64,000 nucleotides of DNA from Variovorax sp. Root318D1. Its GTDB lineage: Bacteria; Pseudomonadota; Gammaproteobacteria; Burkholderiales; Burkholderiaceae_C. The position numbers and the translations under genes were made by a program. Of this stretch, positions 1 to 7,363 are shown one piece after another. Within the stretch, counting starts at the first letter, position 1. Each line of letters opens with the position of its first letter. Location: the NCBI RefSeq assembly GCF_001424835.1, contig NZ_LMCQ01000007.1:51677-115676 (forward strand). Reading direction: 5' to 3'. The notes beneath the pieces are model-generated. The model was not told where the DNA came from, searched no databases, and was given only the letters and a program-made list of their open reading frames with translations.

Positions 1-1859
1 GCCCGCTGTCGTCCGAAGTGGCGCGGCTGGTCGAAGCCAACGCCACGAGCTATGCCGTCGAGAAGCAGAACCTGGCCACGCGCCTGGGCGTGCCCGTCGC
101 GTCGGTGCTCGGCGACGTCAATGCCGCCAGCGGCACCGTGCAGACCGCCTTGCTCAACGAAGCCAATGCGCTGAACAACCGCTTCGCCTACGCCACCACC
201 AAGCTCGACCGCGGCGACAAGTTTCCCGACGCGCTGGCCAACCCCGGCGGCGATCCGCGCCTGGCCGGCATGGCCGGCGTGACCACGGCTACGGCCAAGG
301 TGGTGGACAACCGCAAGCCCATCACCTTCCTGCAGTCGCAGCAGGCGGCTTTCAACGTGGAGGGCATTCCGCGCTACGACAACATCTTCATCGTGATGCT
401 GGAGAACAAGGCCACGATGTCGATCCTGAACTCGGCCTACGCGCCCAAGATCAACGGCTACCTGAAGGCCGGCAACCAACTGGTGAGCTACTACGCCACC
501 GGCAACCCGAGCGAGCCCAACTACACGGCGCTGGGTGGCGCGGACGACTGGGGCATTACCGACGACAGCCAGTGGAATTGCGACGCGACCGGCACCAATG
601 CCGTGCGGGACACTCCCGTGCCGGACAACACGCAGCCCGGCCTGTCCAAGTCACCATTCGCAGCCACCTGCACGCAGGCCGCCGCGGTGAACCACAACAT
701 CGTCGGCAAGCCCAACCTGTTCAATGCGATGACGAGCGCCGGCCTGACTTGGCGCACGTACAGCGAGTCGATGAATCCGGGCCAGGACTTCCGCACCGAC
801 AGCGTGGCCGATGCGGCCGTCACCGCCAAGGACAACGTCTATGCGCCGGGCACGCTGGGCGGCAACACCGCGGCCATTGGCGACGCTACGCTCACGCTGC
901 CGCTGCCCGCAGGCCTGTACAAGACCAAGCACCACCCCGGCATGGCTTACCAGAACGTGCGCAGCGCGCCCGAATGGAAGTACAGCAACCGCACCATGGG
1001 CGGCGGCCAGTGGGACGCGACGCTGAAGAACAGCACCGACTACGCCATTCCCGCCAACTACGACTACGACCAACTCGGCGCCGACCTGGCCAGTGGCAAC
1101 GTCGGCAACCTGAACTTCCTGGTGCCCGACCAGTGCGACGACATGCACGGCATCAGCGTGAAGGGCACCGGCGGCGTCGGCACCGCGAGCGACTGCGGCA
1201 GCGTGGCGAACAACGTGTCGGCCACCGCCGTCTCGCCGATCATCACGCGCGGCGACAACTACGTCGATTTCACGGTGAAGCGCATCCAGGCTTCACCGCT
1301 GTGGCAGAACCCGCAGAAGCGGGTGGCCATCGTGCTGATGTTCGACGAAGGCAGCGCCACCAGCGGCTTCAATTCCTGCTGCGGCTGGAACGTGTCGAAC
1401 AGCACGGTCGCCAATCCGGTCAAGCAGAACGCGGACGGCACCTGGTCGGTGGACGCGACCATCAACAACTACACCAAGGGCAACCGCGGCCACGGCGAGA
1501 GCATCTTCGGCATTCTGACCAACCAGACCAACGCACCCAAGGGCGTGTCCGACAGCGACGCCTACAGCCACTTCTCGTTCGTTCGCACGCTGCAGGACAT
1601 GTTCCAGCTGGCCGATCCGGTGGTCGACGGCACGTACATGAACCGCTCGAAGTACACCGAGGCCTTCATCGCCGAGAACATCATGAACCTGCCGGAATAC
1701 GCAGGCAGCGCGGACACCCACTTCGACAGCGTGCGGCCGATCAACCACGCCTTCGTGATTCCGGCGAGCTACACGCAGAAGCAGTCGGGCGACGTCTCGA
1801 CCACGGCGCAGGTCGGCCCGGATGCCAATCAGCTGAATGTCTGGTCGCTGAAGCAATGA
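1..1859 (+). CDS. Secreted phosphoesterase family protein (5' partial)
   Basis: The reading frame is open to the left edge (first whole codon at base 3), so the N-terminus and any signal peptide are missing; about 618 residues are visible. The segment FIVMLENK near residue 130, followed by a region rich in Asn, Asp and Gly, a GADDWG stretch, LMFDEGS near residue 450 and RGHGESIFG near residue 500, fits the phosphoesterase family (PF04185) that includes acid phosphatases and phospholipase C-like enzymes. These normally act in the periplasm or outside the cell on phosphate esters. The stop codon overlaps the start of the next gene (ATGA), so it is probably translated together with the cytochrome c peroxidase. 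The substrate cannot be told from sequence. Family call is good, exact activity is open. Confidence 0.8.
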   Translation, partial: PLSSEVARLVEANATSYAVEKQNLATRLGVPVASVLGDVNAASGTVQTALLNEANALNNRFAYATTKLDRGDKFPDALANPGGDPRLAGMAGVTTATAKVVDNRKPITFLQSQQAAFNVEGIPRYDNIFIVMLENKATMSILNSAYAPKINGYLKAGNQLVSYYATGNPSEPNYTALGGADDWGITDDSQWNCDATGTNAVRDTPVPDNTQPGLSKSPFAATCTQAAAVNHNIVGKPNLFNAMTSAGLTWRTYSESMNPGQDFRTDSVADAAVTAKDNVYAPGTLGGNTAAIGDATLTLPLPAGLYKTKHHPGMAYQNVRSAPEWKYSNRTMGGGQWDATLKNSTDYAIPANYDYDQLGADLASGNVGNLNFLVPDQCDDMHGISVKGTGGVGTASDCGSVANNVSATAVSPIITRGDNYVDFTVKRIQASPLWQNPQKRVAIVLMFDEGSATSGFNSCCGWNVSNSTVANPVKQNADGTWSVDATINNYTKGNRGHGESIFGILTNQTNAPKGVSDSDAYSHFSFVRTLQDMFQLADPVVDGTYMNRSKYTEAFIAENIMNLPEYAGSADTHFDSVRPINHAFVIPASYTQKQSGDVSTTAQVGPDANQLNVWSLKQ

Positions 1860-3247
1860 GGGCGCTCGGTGCGGCGGGCATCGCAGGCGCGATGCTCGTC
1901 GTTGCATGCGGCGGCAGCGGCAGTGGCCCTGCCGTGGCGTTGCCGGGCACGGCTACGGGCGCCACGGCGGGCGCATCCGCACCCGCATCGCCGACAGCGG
2001 CGCCCGCGCCGCCCAGCACGCTGAGCCTTGCGGCGCAGGTGGGCCAGAAGATGTTCTTCGACAAGAAGCTCTCGGGCTCCGGCGCCATGTCTTGTGCCAG
2101 CTGCCACGACCCGGCGCATGCGCACGCGCCCGCCAACGACCTGTCTGTGCAGCTCGGCGGCGTGCACATGGACCTGGCCGGCCTGCGTGCCGTGCCTTCG
2201 CTGCGCTACAAGGACGTCACCCCGCCCTACGCCGACCTGCTGGACAACCCGGACGGCATCAGCGTGCCGGGCCCCGGCGGCGGCTTCACCGCCGACGGCC
2301 GCGCCGACACGCTGGCCGCGCAGGCCCGCATTCCGCTGCTCGACCCGCTCGAGATGGCCAACGCCAGCAGCGCCGAAGTGGTGAAGAAGCTGCAGGCCGC
2401 CGACTACGCACCGCTCATCGCCAAGGCCTTCGGTGCGAAGGTGTTCGACGACAGCGACGCCGCATTCGCCAATGCCTTGCTGGCCCTGCAGGCCTATCAA
2501 CTCGAGGACAAGAGCTTTCATCCGTACAGCAGCAAGTTCGACCTGTATGCGGGCAACAAGATCGGCGGCACGCTCACGCCGGCGGAAACGCGCGGCCTCA
2601 AGGTGTTTGCCAATCCGGCCACGGGCAACTGCGCGTCGTGCCACTACCAGGGCGCGGGCCTCAACGGCAGTTCGGCGCTGTTCACCGACTTCTCCTACGA
2701 AGCGATCGGCGTGCCGCGCAACGCCGGCATTCCCGCCAACAACAACGTGCAGTACTTCGACATGGGCGTGTGCGGTCCGCTGCGCACCGACCATGCGCCG
2801 GCCGCGCCCAATGCCGCGAACAGCTTCTGCGGCATGTTCAAGGCGCCGACCCTGCGCAACGTGGCCACGCGCACGGCCTTCTTCCACAACGGCGTGATGC
2901 ATTCGCTGGAACAGGTCATCCGCTTCTACAACACGCGCGACACGCAGCCCGAACTCTGGTACCCCACCGTGGGCGGCACGCCCAAGGCGAAGAACGACCC
3001 CGGCTTTCCGGGCTACGGCCTCGTCACCACGCAGTACACGGGCGGCAAGGTCCAGAAATACGACGACCTGCCAGCGGCCTACGCGCCGAACATCGATACC
3101 CAGCTGCCGATGGACGGCCGCGCCGCGGGCTCGGTGCCTCCCATGTCCGAACAGGACATTGCCGACCTGATCTGCTTCCTGAACACCTTGAGCGATGCGG
3201 ACACGAAGCCCGCGACCCCCACGAAGCCGGGTGCATGCGTCAATTGA
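1856..3247 (+). CDS. Di-haem cytochrome c peroxidase family lipoprotein
   Basis: A 463-residue protein starting at the ATG that overlaps the previous stop (ATGA). The N-terminus is hydrophobic and ends in VVACGG, a plausible lipoprotein signal, followed by a Pro/Ala/Thr-rich linker to about residue 60. Two c-type haem sites, CASCH at residues 80-84 and CASCH at 259-263, give the layout of the bacterial cytochrome c peroxidase/MauG family, which reduces hydrogen peroxide or oxidises a partner in the periplasm. A PTLRNVATRTAFFHNG segment in the C-terminal half is typical of the family. The frame stays open far upstream inside the phosphoesterase, but that part is compositionally a shadow. Tight coupling to a phosphoesterase is unusual and might mean a shared extracytoplasmic role; that is inference. 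Confidence 0.88.
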   Translation: MRALGAAGIAGAMLVVACGGSGSGPAVALPGTATGATAGASAPASPTAAPAPPSTLSLAAQVGQKMFFDKKLSGSGAMSCASCHDPAHAHAPANDLSVQLGGVHMDLAGLRAVPSLRYKDVTPPYADLLDNPDGISVPGPGGGFTADGRADTLAAQARIPLLDPLEMANASSAEVVKKLQAADYAPLIAKAFGAKVFDDSDAAFANALLALQAYQLEDKSFHPYSSKFDLYAGNKIGGTLTPAETRGLKVFANPATGNCASCHYQGAGLNGSSALFTDFSYEAIGVPRNAGIPANNNVQYFDMGVCGPLRTDHAPAAPNAANSFCGMFKAPTLRNVATRTAFFHNGVMHSLEQVIRFYNTRDTQPELWYPTVGGTPKAKNDPGFPGYGLVTTQYTGGKVQKYDDLPAAYAPNIDTQLPMDGRAAGSVPPMSEQDIADLICFLNTLSDADTKPATPTKPGACVN

Positions 3248-3267
3248 TTTCCTTCCTTTCTCTTTCC

Positions 3268-3885
3268 ATGAACAACGAAAAAATCTCCACGGTGCTGGGC
3301 GCGGTTGCACTGGCCGCCCTCCTCGCCGGTTGCGGCCCGCAGCAGCCCGAAGCCAATTTGCAGAACCTGACGGCCGCGATGAACGCCTACCTGGCGACAA
3401 AGGGCGACCTGTGCCTGGGCAAGACGCAGTGGCCCATCGACGTGCCGCAGCGGGAAGCGGGCACGCGCTCGCGCAACGCGGTGCAGATGCCGGTGCTCGA
3501 GCACGTCGGGCTGGTGAGCGCATCCGCGGCCAAGGTGCAAGACACCAAGGAAAGCGAACAGCCCGCCGAGATCGCCGTCACGCGCTATACGCTGACCGAA
3601 GAAGGAAAAAAATACTTCCACACGCGCGAAACCCAGGGCGACTTCTGCGCCGCCCACCTGACGCTCGACAAGGTTGTGAGCTGGGAAGCACGCAAAGACG
3701 AGAAAGACGCATCCGCCGTCGTCGTCACCTACACCTACAAGATCGACGCCGCGCCGTGGACCGGCGATGCCGATGTGCAGAAGGCTTTTCCGATGATGGA
3801 CCGCGTGGTGCGCGGGGCCGGCACGATGCAGCTGAAGCAGAACTTCAAGCGCACGCAAACCGGCTGGGTTCCGGAGGGCGTCTGA
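3268..3885 (+). CDS. Putative lipoprotein of unknown function
   Basis: A 205-residue protein. The N-terminus has a short charged start, a hydrophobic stretch and LLAGC at residues 21-25, a good lipobox, so it is probably anchored to the outer or inner membrane facing the periplasm. The rest is soluble, with many charged residues and no motif I recognise; residues 110-180 look like a beta-rich domain (repeated VVVTYTYKI-like strands). It lies 20 bases after the cytochrome c peroxidase gene on the same strand and likely belongs to the same transcript. I do not recognise the family. Confidence 0.75.
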   Translation: MNNEKISTVLGAVALAALLAGCGPQQPEANLQNLTAAMNAYLATKGDLCLGKTQWPIDVPQREAGTRSRNAVQMPVLEHVGLVSASAAKVQDTKESEQPAEIAVTRYTLTEEGKKYFHTRETQGDFCAAHLTLDKVVSWEARKDEKDASAVVVTYTYKIDAAPWTGDADVQKAFPMMDRVVRGAGTMQLKQNFKRTQTGWVPEGV

Positions 3886-3927
3886 GCCGAGGTTCCTGAC
3901 AGGTGCGGGCGTCCGACGTGTATTGGT

Positions 3928-3955
3928 TTGACTTTTATTTAGATATATCTAAAAT
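3928..3955 (+). promoter_or_regulatory. Promoter with overlapping 16-bp palindromic operator for the yqjI-like gene
   Basis: A sigma70-like promoter is visible: TTGACT at 3928-3933 and TAAAAT at 3950-3955, 16 bases apart. A perfect palindrome, TTTAGATATATCTAAA, occupies 3938-3953, filling the spacer and covering most of the -10 box. The AT-rich block stands out sharply from the GC-rich surroundings. Such a position suits a repressor, and the gene behind it is a PadR regulator, so autoregulation is the simplest reading. E. coli YqjI is known to repress its own gene and yqjH; its binding here is inferred. Confidence 0.65.
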
Positions 3956-3987
3956 AGTTCAGATACGCTTCGAGAAGGACACCCGCC

Positions 3988-4605
3988 ATGCGACATTTCC
4001 ACTTCGGCCATCACAAGCATCACCACTGCCACGCTCCCCGTGGCGAACACGAAGACAGCGCCTCCGGCGGCTGCGGCCCTCGCCACGGCGGAGGTGAAGA
4101 GCAGCGCATGCACGGAGGCCGCGGCGGACGCGGCGGCGCGCGGGTCTTCGGCCATGGCGGCCTGCGCTTCGTGCTGCTGCAGCTCATCGCCGAGAAGCCG
4201 GCGCACGGCTACGAGCTCATCAAGGCCATCGAAGATCGCCTGGGCGGGAGCTACGCGCCGAGCCCCGGCGTGGTCTACCCCACGCTCACGCTGCTCGAAG
4301 AGATGGGCTACCTGAGCGTTGAAACGGCCGACACCGGCGGCCGCAAGCGCTACAGCATCACCGCCAGCGGCCAGGAGTTTCTGGCCGCCAACCGCGACAC
4401 GGCCGACGCCATGATGGCCCGCATGAACGGCGGCGTCGACGGCGCCGGCCCGCGCGGCGGGCGCCCGCCACAGGTCACGCGCGCCATCGAGAACCTGAAG
4501 CTCGCGATGCGCATGCGCCTCTCGGGCAAACCCCTTACCGAACAACAAGCCCACGATTTCGCCGCGGTGCTCGACAGCGCCGCCCAGCAACTGGAACGAC
4601 TCTAG
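3988..4605 (+). CDS. PadR-family metal-responsive transcriptional regulator, YqjI-like
   Basis: A 205-residue protein. Residues 1-50 are extremely rich in His and Gly with a few Cys (HHKHHHCH, CGPRHGGG), a likely metal-binding tail. Residues 55-130 form a PadR winged helix, with LLQLIAEKPAHGYELIKAIE and SPGVVYPTLTLLEEMGYL as family hallmarks; the remainder is a helical dimerisation part. The same combination, a His-rich tail on a PadR domain beside a siderophore-interacting protein, is found in E. coli YqjI, a nickel-responsive repressor of the ferric reductase YqjH. Here the two genes run in the same direction, 15 bases apart, instead of divergently. Function by family and context is well supported; the sensed metal is inferred. 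Confidence 0.88.
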   Translation: MRHFHFGHHKHHHCHAPRGEHEDSASGGCGPRHGGGEEQRMHGGRGGRGGARVFGHGGLRFVLLQLIAEKPAHGYELIKAIEDRLGGSYAPSPGVVYPTLTLLEEMGYLSVETADTGGRKRYSITASGQEFLAANRDTADAMMARMNGGVDGAGPRGGRPPQVTRAIENLKLAMRMRLSGKPLTEQQAHDFAAVLDSAAQQLERL

Positions 4606-4620
4606 AAAGAATTTTCTTGA

Positions 4621-5463
4621 ATGACTGACTTCACCACCGCAACCTCCCCTGTCGGCGCGCCTGACCGCACGCCGCGCCGCGTGCGCCACGAGCTTCGCTT
4701 TCGCCAGCTCACCGTGAAGACGGCGCAGCGCATCACGCCGCACCTGATCCGCATCACCCTCACGGGCGACGACCTCGCGGGGTTCACGAGCCTGGGCTTC
4801 GACGACCACTCGAAGGTCTTTTTCCCCGATGCCGCCACGGGCCAGCTCACGCTTCCGACTGTGGGCCCAGACGGTCCGGTGTGGCCCGCGGGCGGCCGAC
4901 CGACCATGCGCGACTACACGCCACGCCGATACGACGCCACGGCCAACACGCTCGAAATCGACTTCGCACTGCATGAGGCCGGCCCCGCCACGCAATGGGC
5001 CGAAGAGGCCAAGCCTGGCGACATACTGGGCGTAGGCGGCCCGCGCGGTTCGTTCATCGTGCCGACCGAGTTCGACTGGCACCTGCTGATCGGCGACGAC
5101 ACCGCCCTGCCTGCCATCGCCCGGCGCCTGGCCGAGCTGCCGGCCGGCGCGCGCGTGGTGGTGCTGGCGGAGGTCGACAGCGAAGCCGACCAGATTCCGT
5201 TCGAGACGCAAGCCGAACTCACGTTGCAATGGGTGCACCGCCGCGGCGCCGAGCCGGGCCTGAGCCCCGTGCTGCTCGACACGCTCAAGGCGACGAAGCT
5301 GCCGGCCGGCGACTTCCATGCGTGGGTGGGATGCGAATCGGCGATTGCGAAGGCGTTGCGTGCGCATCTGGTGGGCGAGCGCGGCGCCAACCCGAAGTGG
5401 GTTCGCGCGTCAGGCTATTGGCGGCGCGGCGCAGTGGCGACGCACGACACGCACGACGAGTAA
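4621..5463 (+). CDS. Siderophore-interacting protein (ferric-siderophore reductase, YqjH-like)
   Basis: A 280-residue cytoplasmic flavoprotein of the SIP/ViuB group, which reduces ferric iron in imported siderophores using NAD(P)H and FAD. The FAD-binding signature is visible as MRDYTPRRYD near residues 99-108, preceded by a beta barrel start (HLIRITLTGDDL) and followed by a GPRGSF phosphate-binding turn near 140; the C-terminal domain has the LIGDDTALPAI segment of the NAD(P)H-binding half. It follows the yqjI-like regulator by 15 bases and probably shares its metal-controlled promoter. No truncation is seen. Confidence 0.92.
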   Translation: MTDFTTATSPVGAPDRTPRRVRHELRFRQLTVKTAQRITPHLIRITLTGDDLAGFTSLGFDDHSKVFFPDAATGQLTLPTVGPDGPVWPAGGRPTMRDYTPRRYDATANTLEIDFALHEAGPATQWAEEAKPGDILGVGGPRGSFIVPTEFDWHLLIGDDTALPAIARRLAELPAGARVVVLAEVDSEADQIPFETQAELTLQWVHRRGAEPGLSPVLLDTLKATKLPAGDFHAWVGCESAIAKALRAHLVGERGANPKWVRASGYWRRGAVATHDTHDE

Positions 5464-5471
5464 CCCGAATT

Positions 5472-5590
5472 GCTCCTTCCCCCTCTGGGGGAAGGTTGGG
5501 ATGGGGGCAGGCGGCCTACGAAAAAGCCGCTATCACTTGATACGCCGCTTGCCCCCACCCCTGCCCTCCCCCAAAGGGGGAGGGAGAAAG
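5472..5590. repeat. GC-rich intergenic inverted repeat
   Basis: Between convergent genes there is a compound inverted repeat. The left part (5472-5507) holds CTTCCCCCTCTGGGGGAAG, the right part (5550-5590) holds CCTCCCCCAAAGGGGGAGG; each can fold alone, and the two parts are also imperfect complements of each other around the middle. It lies after the SIP stop and before the corA stop, so it could end both transcripts, although it lacks a T-run. The form resembles dispersed intergenic hairpin repeats of Comamonadaceae; whether copies lie elsewhere in the genome cannot be seen here. Confidence 0.6.
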
Positions 5591-5594
5591 AAAC

Positions 5595-6572
5595 TCAGAT
5601 CCAGCCGGCCCGCCTGAACCGGTAGTAAAGGTAGCTGCAGGTGCCGCCCATCAACGCCAGCGCCGCCGCATAGCCATAGCGCAATTTCAGCTCGGGCATG
5701 TGCTCGAAGTTCATGCCCCAGATGCCGGCGAACGCGGTACACACCGCAAAGATGCTGGCCCAGGCGGCAAGCCGCTTGGTCACTTCGCTCTCTTCGATGG
5801 TCACCATCGAAAGGTTCACCGAAATGGCGGTGCCAATGGTGTCGCGCATGGCGTCGATGGAACCGTTGATGCGCACCAGGTGGTCGGCCACGTCGCGGAA
5901 ATACTCCTGCGACGTGACGCAGATCTGCGGCACCCGGCCACCGTGCAGCTTGCCGGCCGCCTCTGTCAGCGGCGCCACCGCGCGCTTGATGATGAGGCTG
6001 CGCCGCTTCAGGTCGTACAGCTGCTTGATCTTGTCGCGCGCTGCGCCGCCTTGCGTGAAGATCTGCTGCTCGATGGATTCGAGCTCCACCTCGAGCGCAT
6101 CGATCACCGGAAAGTAGCGGTCGACCACCGCGTCCATCAATGCGTAGAGCACAAAGCCCGCGCCGTTGCGCAGCAGCTCCGGCTCGCGCTCGCACCGCTC
6201 GCGCACGCCTAGAAAGCCCTGCTTGCTGCGGTTGCGCACCGAGAGCACGTAATTCTTGCCCACGAACACGTCGACCTCGCCCACGTTCACCGAATGTTCG
6301 CCCTCCGGCGCAGGTTCGACCATGTGCATCACCACGAAGAGCGAGTCGCCGTACTCTTCCACCTTGGGCCGCTGATGGCCATGGTGGGCGTCTTCCACTG
6401 CCAGCGGATGCAGGTTGAACTCCTCCTGCATCTGGGCCAGCTCTTGCGGCGAGGCGTCGCTCAGCGCAACCCAGACAAAGCAGCCCGGCCGGGTGATGTA
6501 CTCGCTGATGTCCTCCACAGGAATATCGGCGAGCTTGGCGCCGTTTTCATAGGCAACGCAGTTGATCAGCAT
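5595..6572 (-). CDS. corA: Magnesium/cobalt transporter CorA
   Basis: A 325-residue member of the CorA family, the pentameric inner-membrane channel for Mg2+ (and Co2+, Ni2+). The large N-terminal cytoplasmic part is followed by a long stalk helix and two C-terminal membrane segments; the diagnostic GMNF motif sits at residues 286-289 in GIWGMNFEHMPEL, just before the last membrane helix. Length equals the usual 310-325 residues. The ATG start at 6572 is 33 bases downstream of the stop of the unknown HTH gene, so the two may be cotranscribed. Confidence 0.95.
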   Translation of the reverse strand: MLINCVAYENGAKLADIPVEDISEYITRPGCFVWVALSDASPQELAQMQEEFNLHPLAVEDAHHGHQRPKVEEYGDSLFVVMHMVEPAPEGEHSVNVGEVDVFVGKNYVLSVRNRSKQGFLGVRERCEREPELLRNGAGFVLYALMDAVVDRYFPVIDALEVELESIEQQIFTQGGAARDKIKQLYDLKRRSLIIKRAVAPLTEAAGKLHGGRVPQICVTSQEYFRDVADHLVRINGSIDAMRDTIGTAISVNLSMVTIEESEVTKRLAAWASIFAVCTAFAGIWGMNFEHMPELKLRYGYAAALALMGGTCSYLYYRFRRAGWI

Positions 6573-6605
6573 CGGTACTCGTCCATCGTCAAACTGAATG
6601 TGGAA

Positions 6606-7232
6606 TCAGGTCCTCACCGCATCCTGGTTCGCAGCCGCGGCCAGGAGGCCGGTGGCTGCCAGCGAAGCCTCGATGGCCTCCGTCTCGCTCCTGAGCAGGG
6701 CGAGCCCCTTTTCGGCGAACGCTGTGTGGCTTGCAACGTCGGCCCACAGGCTCGCAGCGGCTTCGGCGCATGTCAATGATGTGAAGCGGATGCGGCCCTT
6801 CGCCAGCTCCACGAAGCGTTTCTCGCGCAATGGGTCGGCCCGGTCCCACGCGCCGCCGATGAGCACGCGCCGGCCACGCTTGACGCGCGGTTCGAGCTCG
6901 GCAAAGAAAGGCAGCTTGGCGGTTACCCAGCCCAGCATCCCGGAGTTCAACGCGGTGTCGAACGCGGTGGGGGCGGTGTGCGACTTCGCAAAGTCGCGCA
7001 AGGTGCCGAGTTCGTAGAGCACCGGCTCTTTCGATCCCTTTGCGCTGCTTTCGGCAGGCTTGATGATGGGCGGACCGTTGCCAGCTCGGCCATCGGGCCG
7101 TCTCGACTTGCGCAGGTCGGCAAGCTGGGCCGGCGACATGCAGAGATACAGCGCGGCGAGTTCTGCGGGCAGGGTGGCGGTGTCGGGCAGCGCGTCTGCG
7201 TCAGGGCCTTTGAATTCATCCGGGTGGACCAT
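6606..7232 (-). CDS. Unknown protein with excisionase-like helix-turn-helix
   Basis: I take the ATG at 7232 as start (208 residues) because AAGG lies six bases before it; a GTG at 7250 would add six residues but has no ribosome site. Residues 25-85 have the pattern of the MerR/excisionase-like HTH: AALYLCMSPAQLADLRKSRR, then NGPPIIKP and, after a short insert, VLYELGTLRDFAKS, as in proteins that read 'target too, GPP, K, Y, L, W'. The remaining 120 residues (GRRVLIGGAWDRADPLREKRF and a helical C-terminus) match nothing I know. It is divergent from mutS and upstream of corA. A DNA-binding role is inferred; no partner or mobile-element remnant is visible nearby. Confidence 0.65.
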   Translation of the reverse strand: MVHPDEFKGPDADALPDTATLPAELAALYLCMSPAQLADLRKSRRPDGRAGNGPPIIKPAESSAKGSKEPVLYELGTLRDFAKSHTAPTAFDTALNSGMLGWVTAKLPFFAELEPRVKRGRRVLIGGAWDRADPLREKRFVELAKGRIRFTSLTCAEAAASLWADVASHTAFAEKGLALLRSETEAIEASLAATGLLAAAANQDAVRT

Positions 7233-7363
7233 GGGCGCCTTGTTCTTCACGCGGGGTTCGCGCTGGCAGATTTTAGAACGGCGGGGTGGACGCTGATTCG
7301 CATCGGCAAGCCGGCCAGGTCGGCCATCGGCTGAGCCATCCGGCGTCCCCGATAATCGTCCGA

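Noticed and set aside
572..1855. Upstream extension of the cytochrome c peroxidase frame
   Set aside because: That stretch overlaps the phosphoesterase in another frame and encodes an Arg-rich shadow; the natural start with signal peptide is at 1856.
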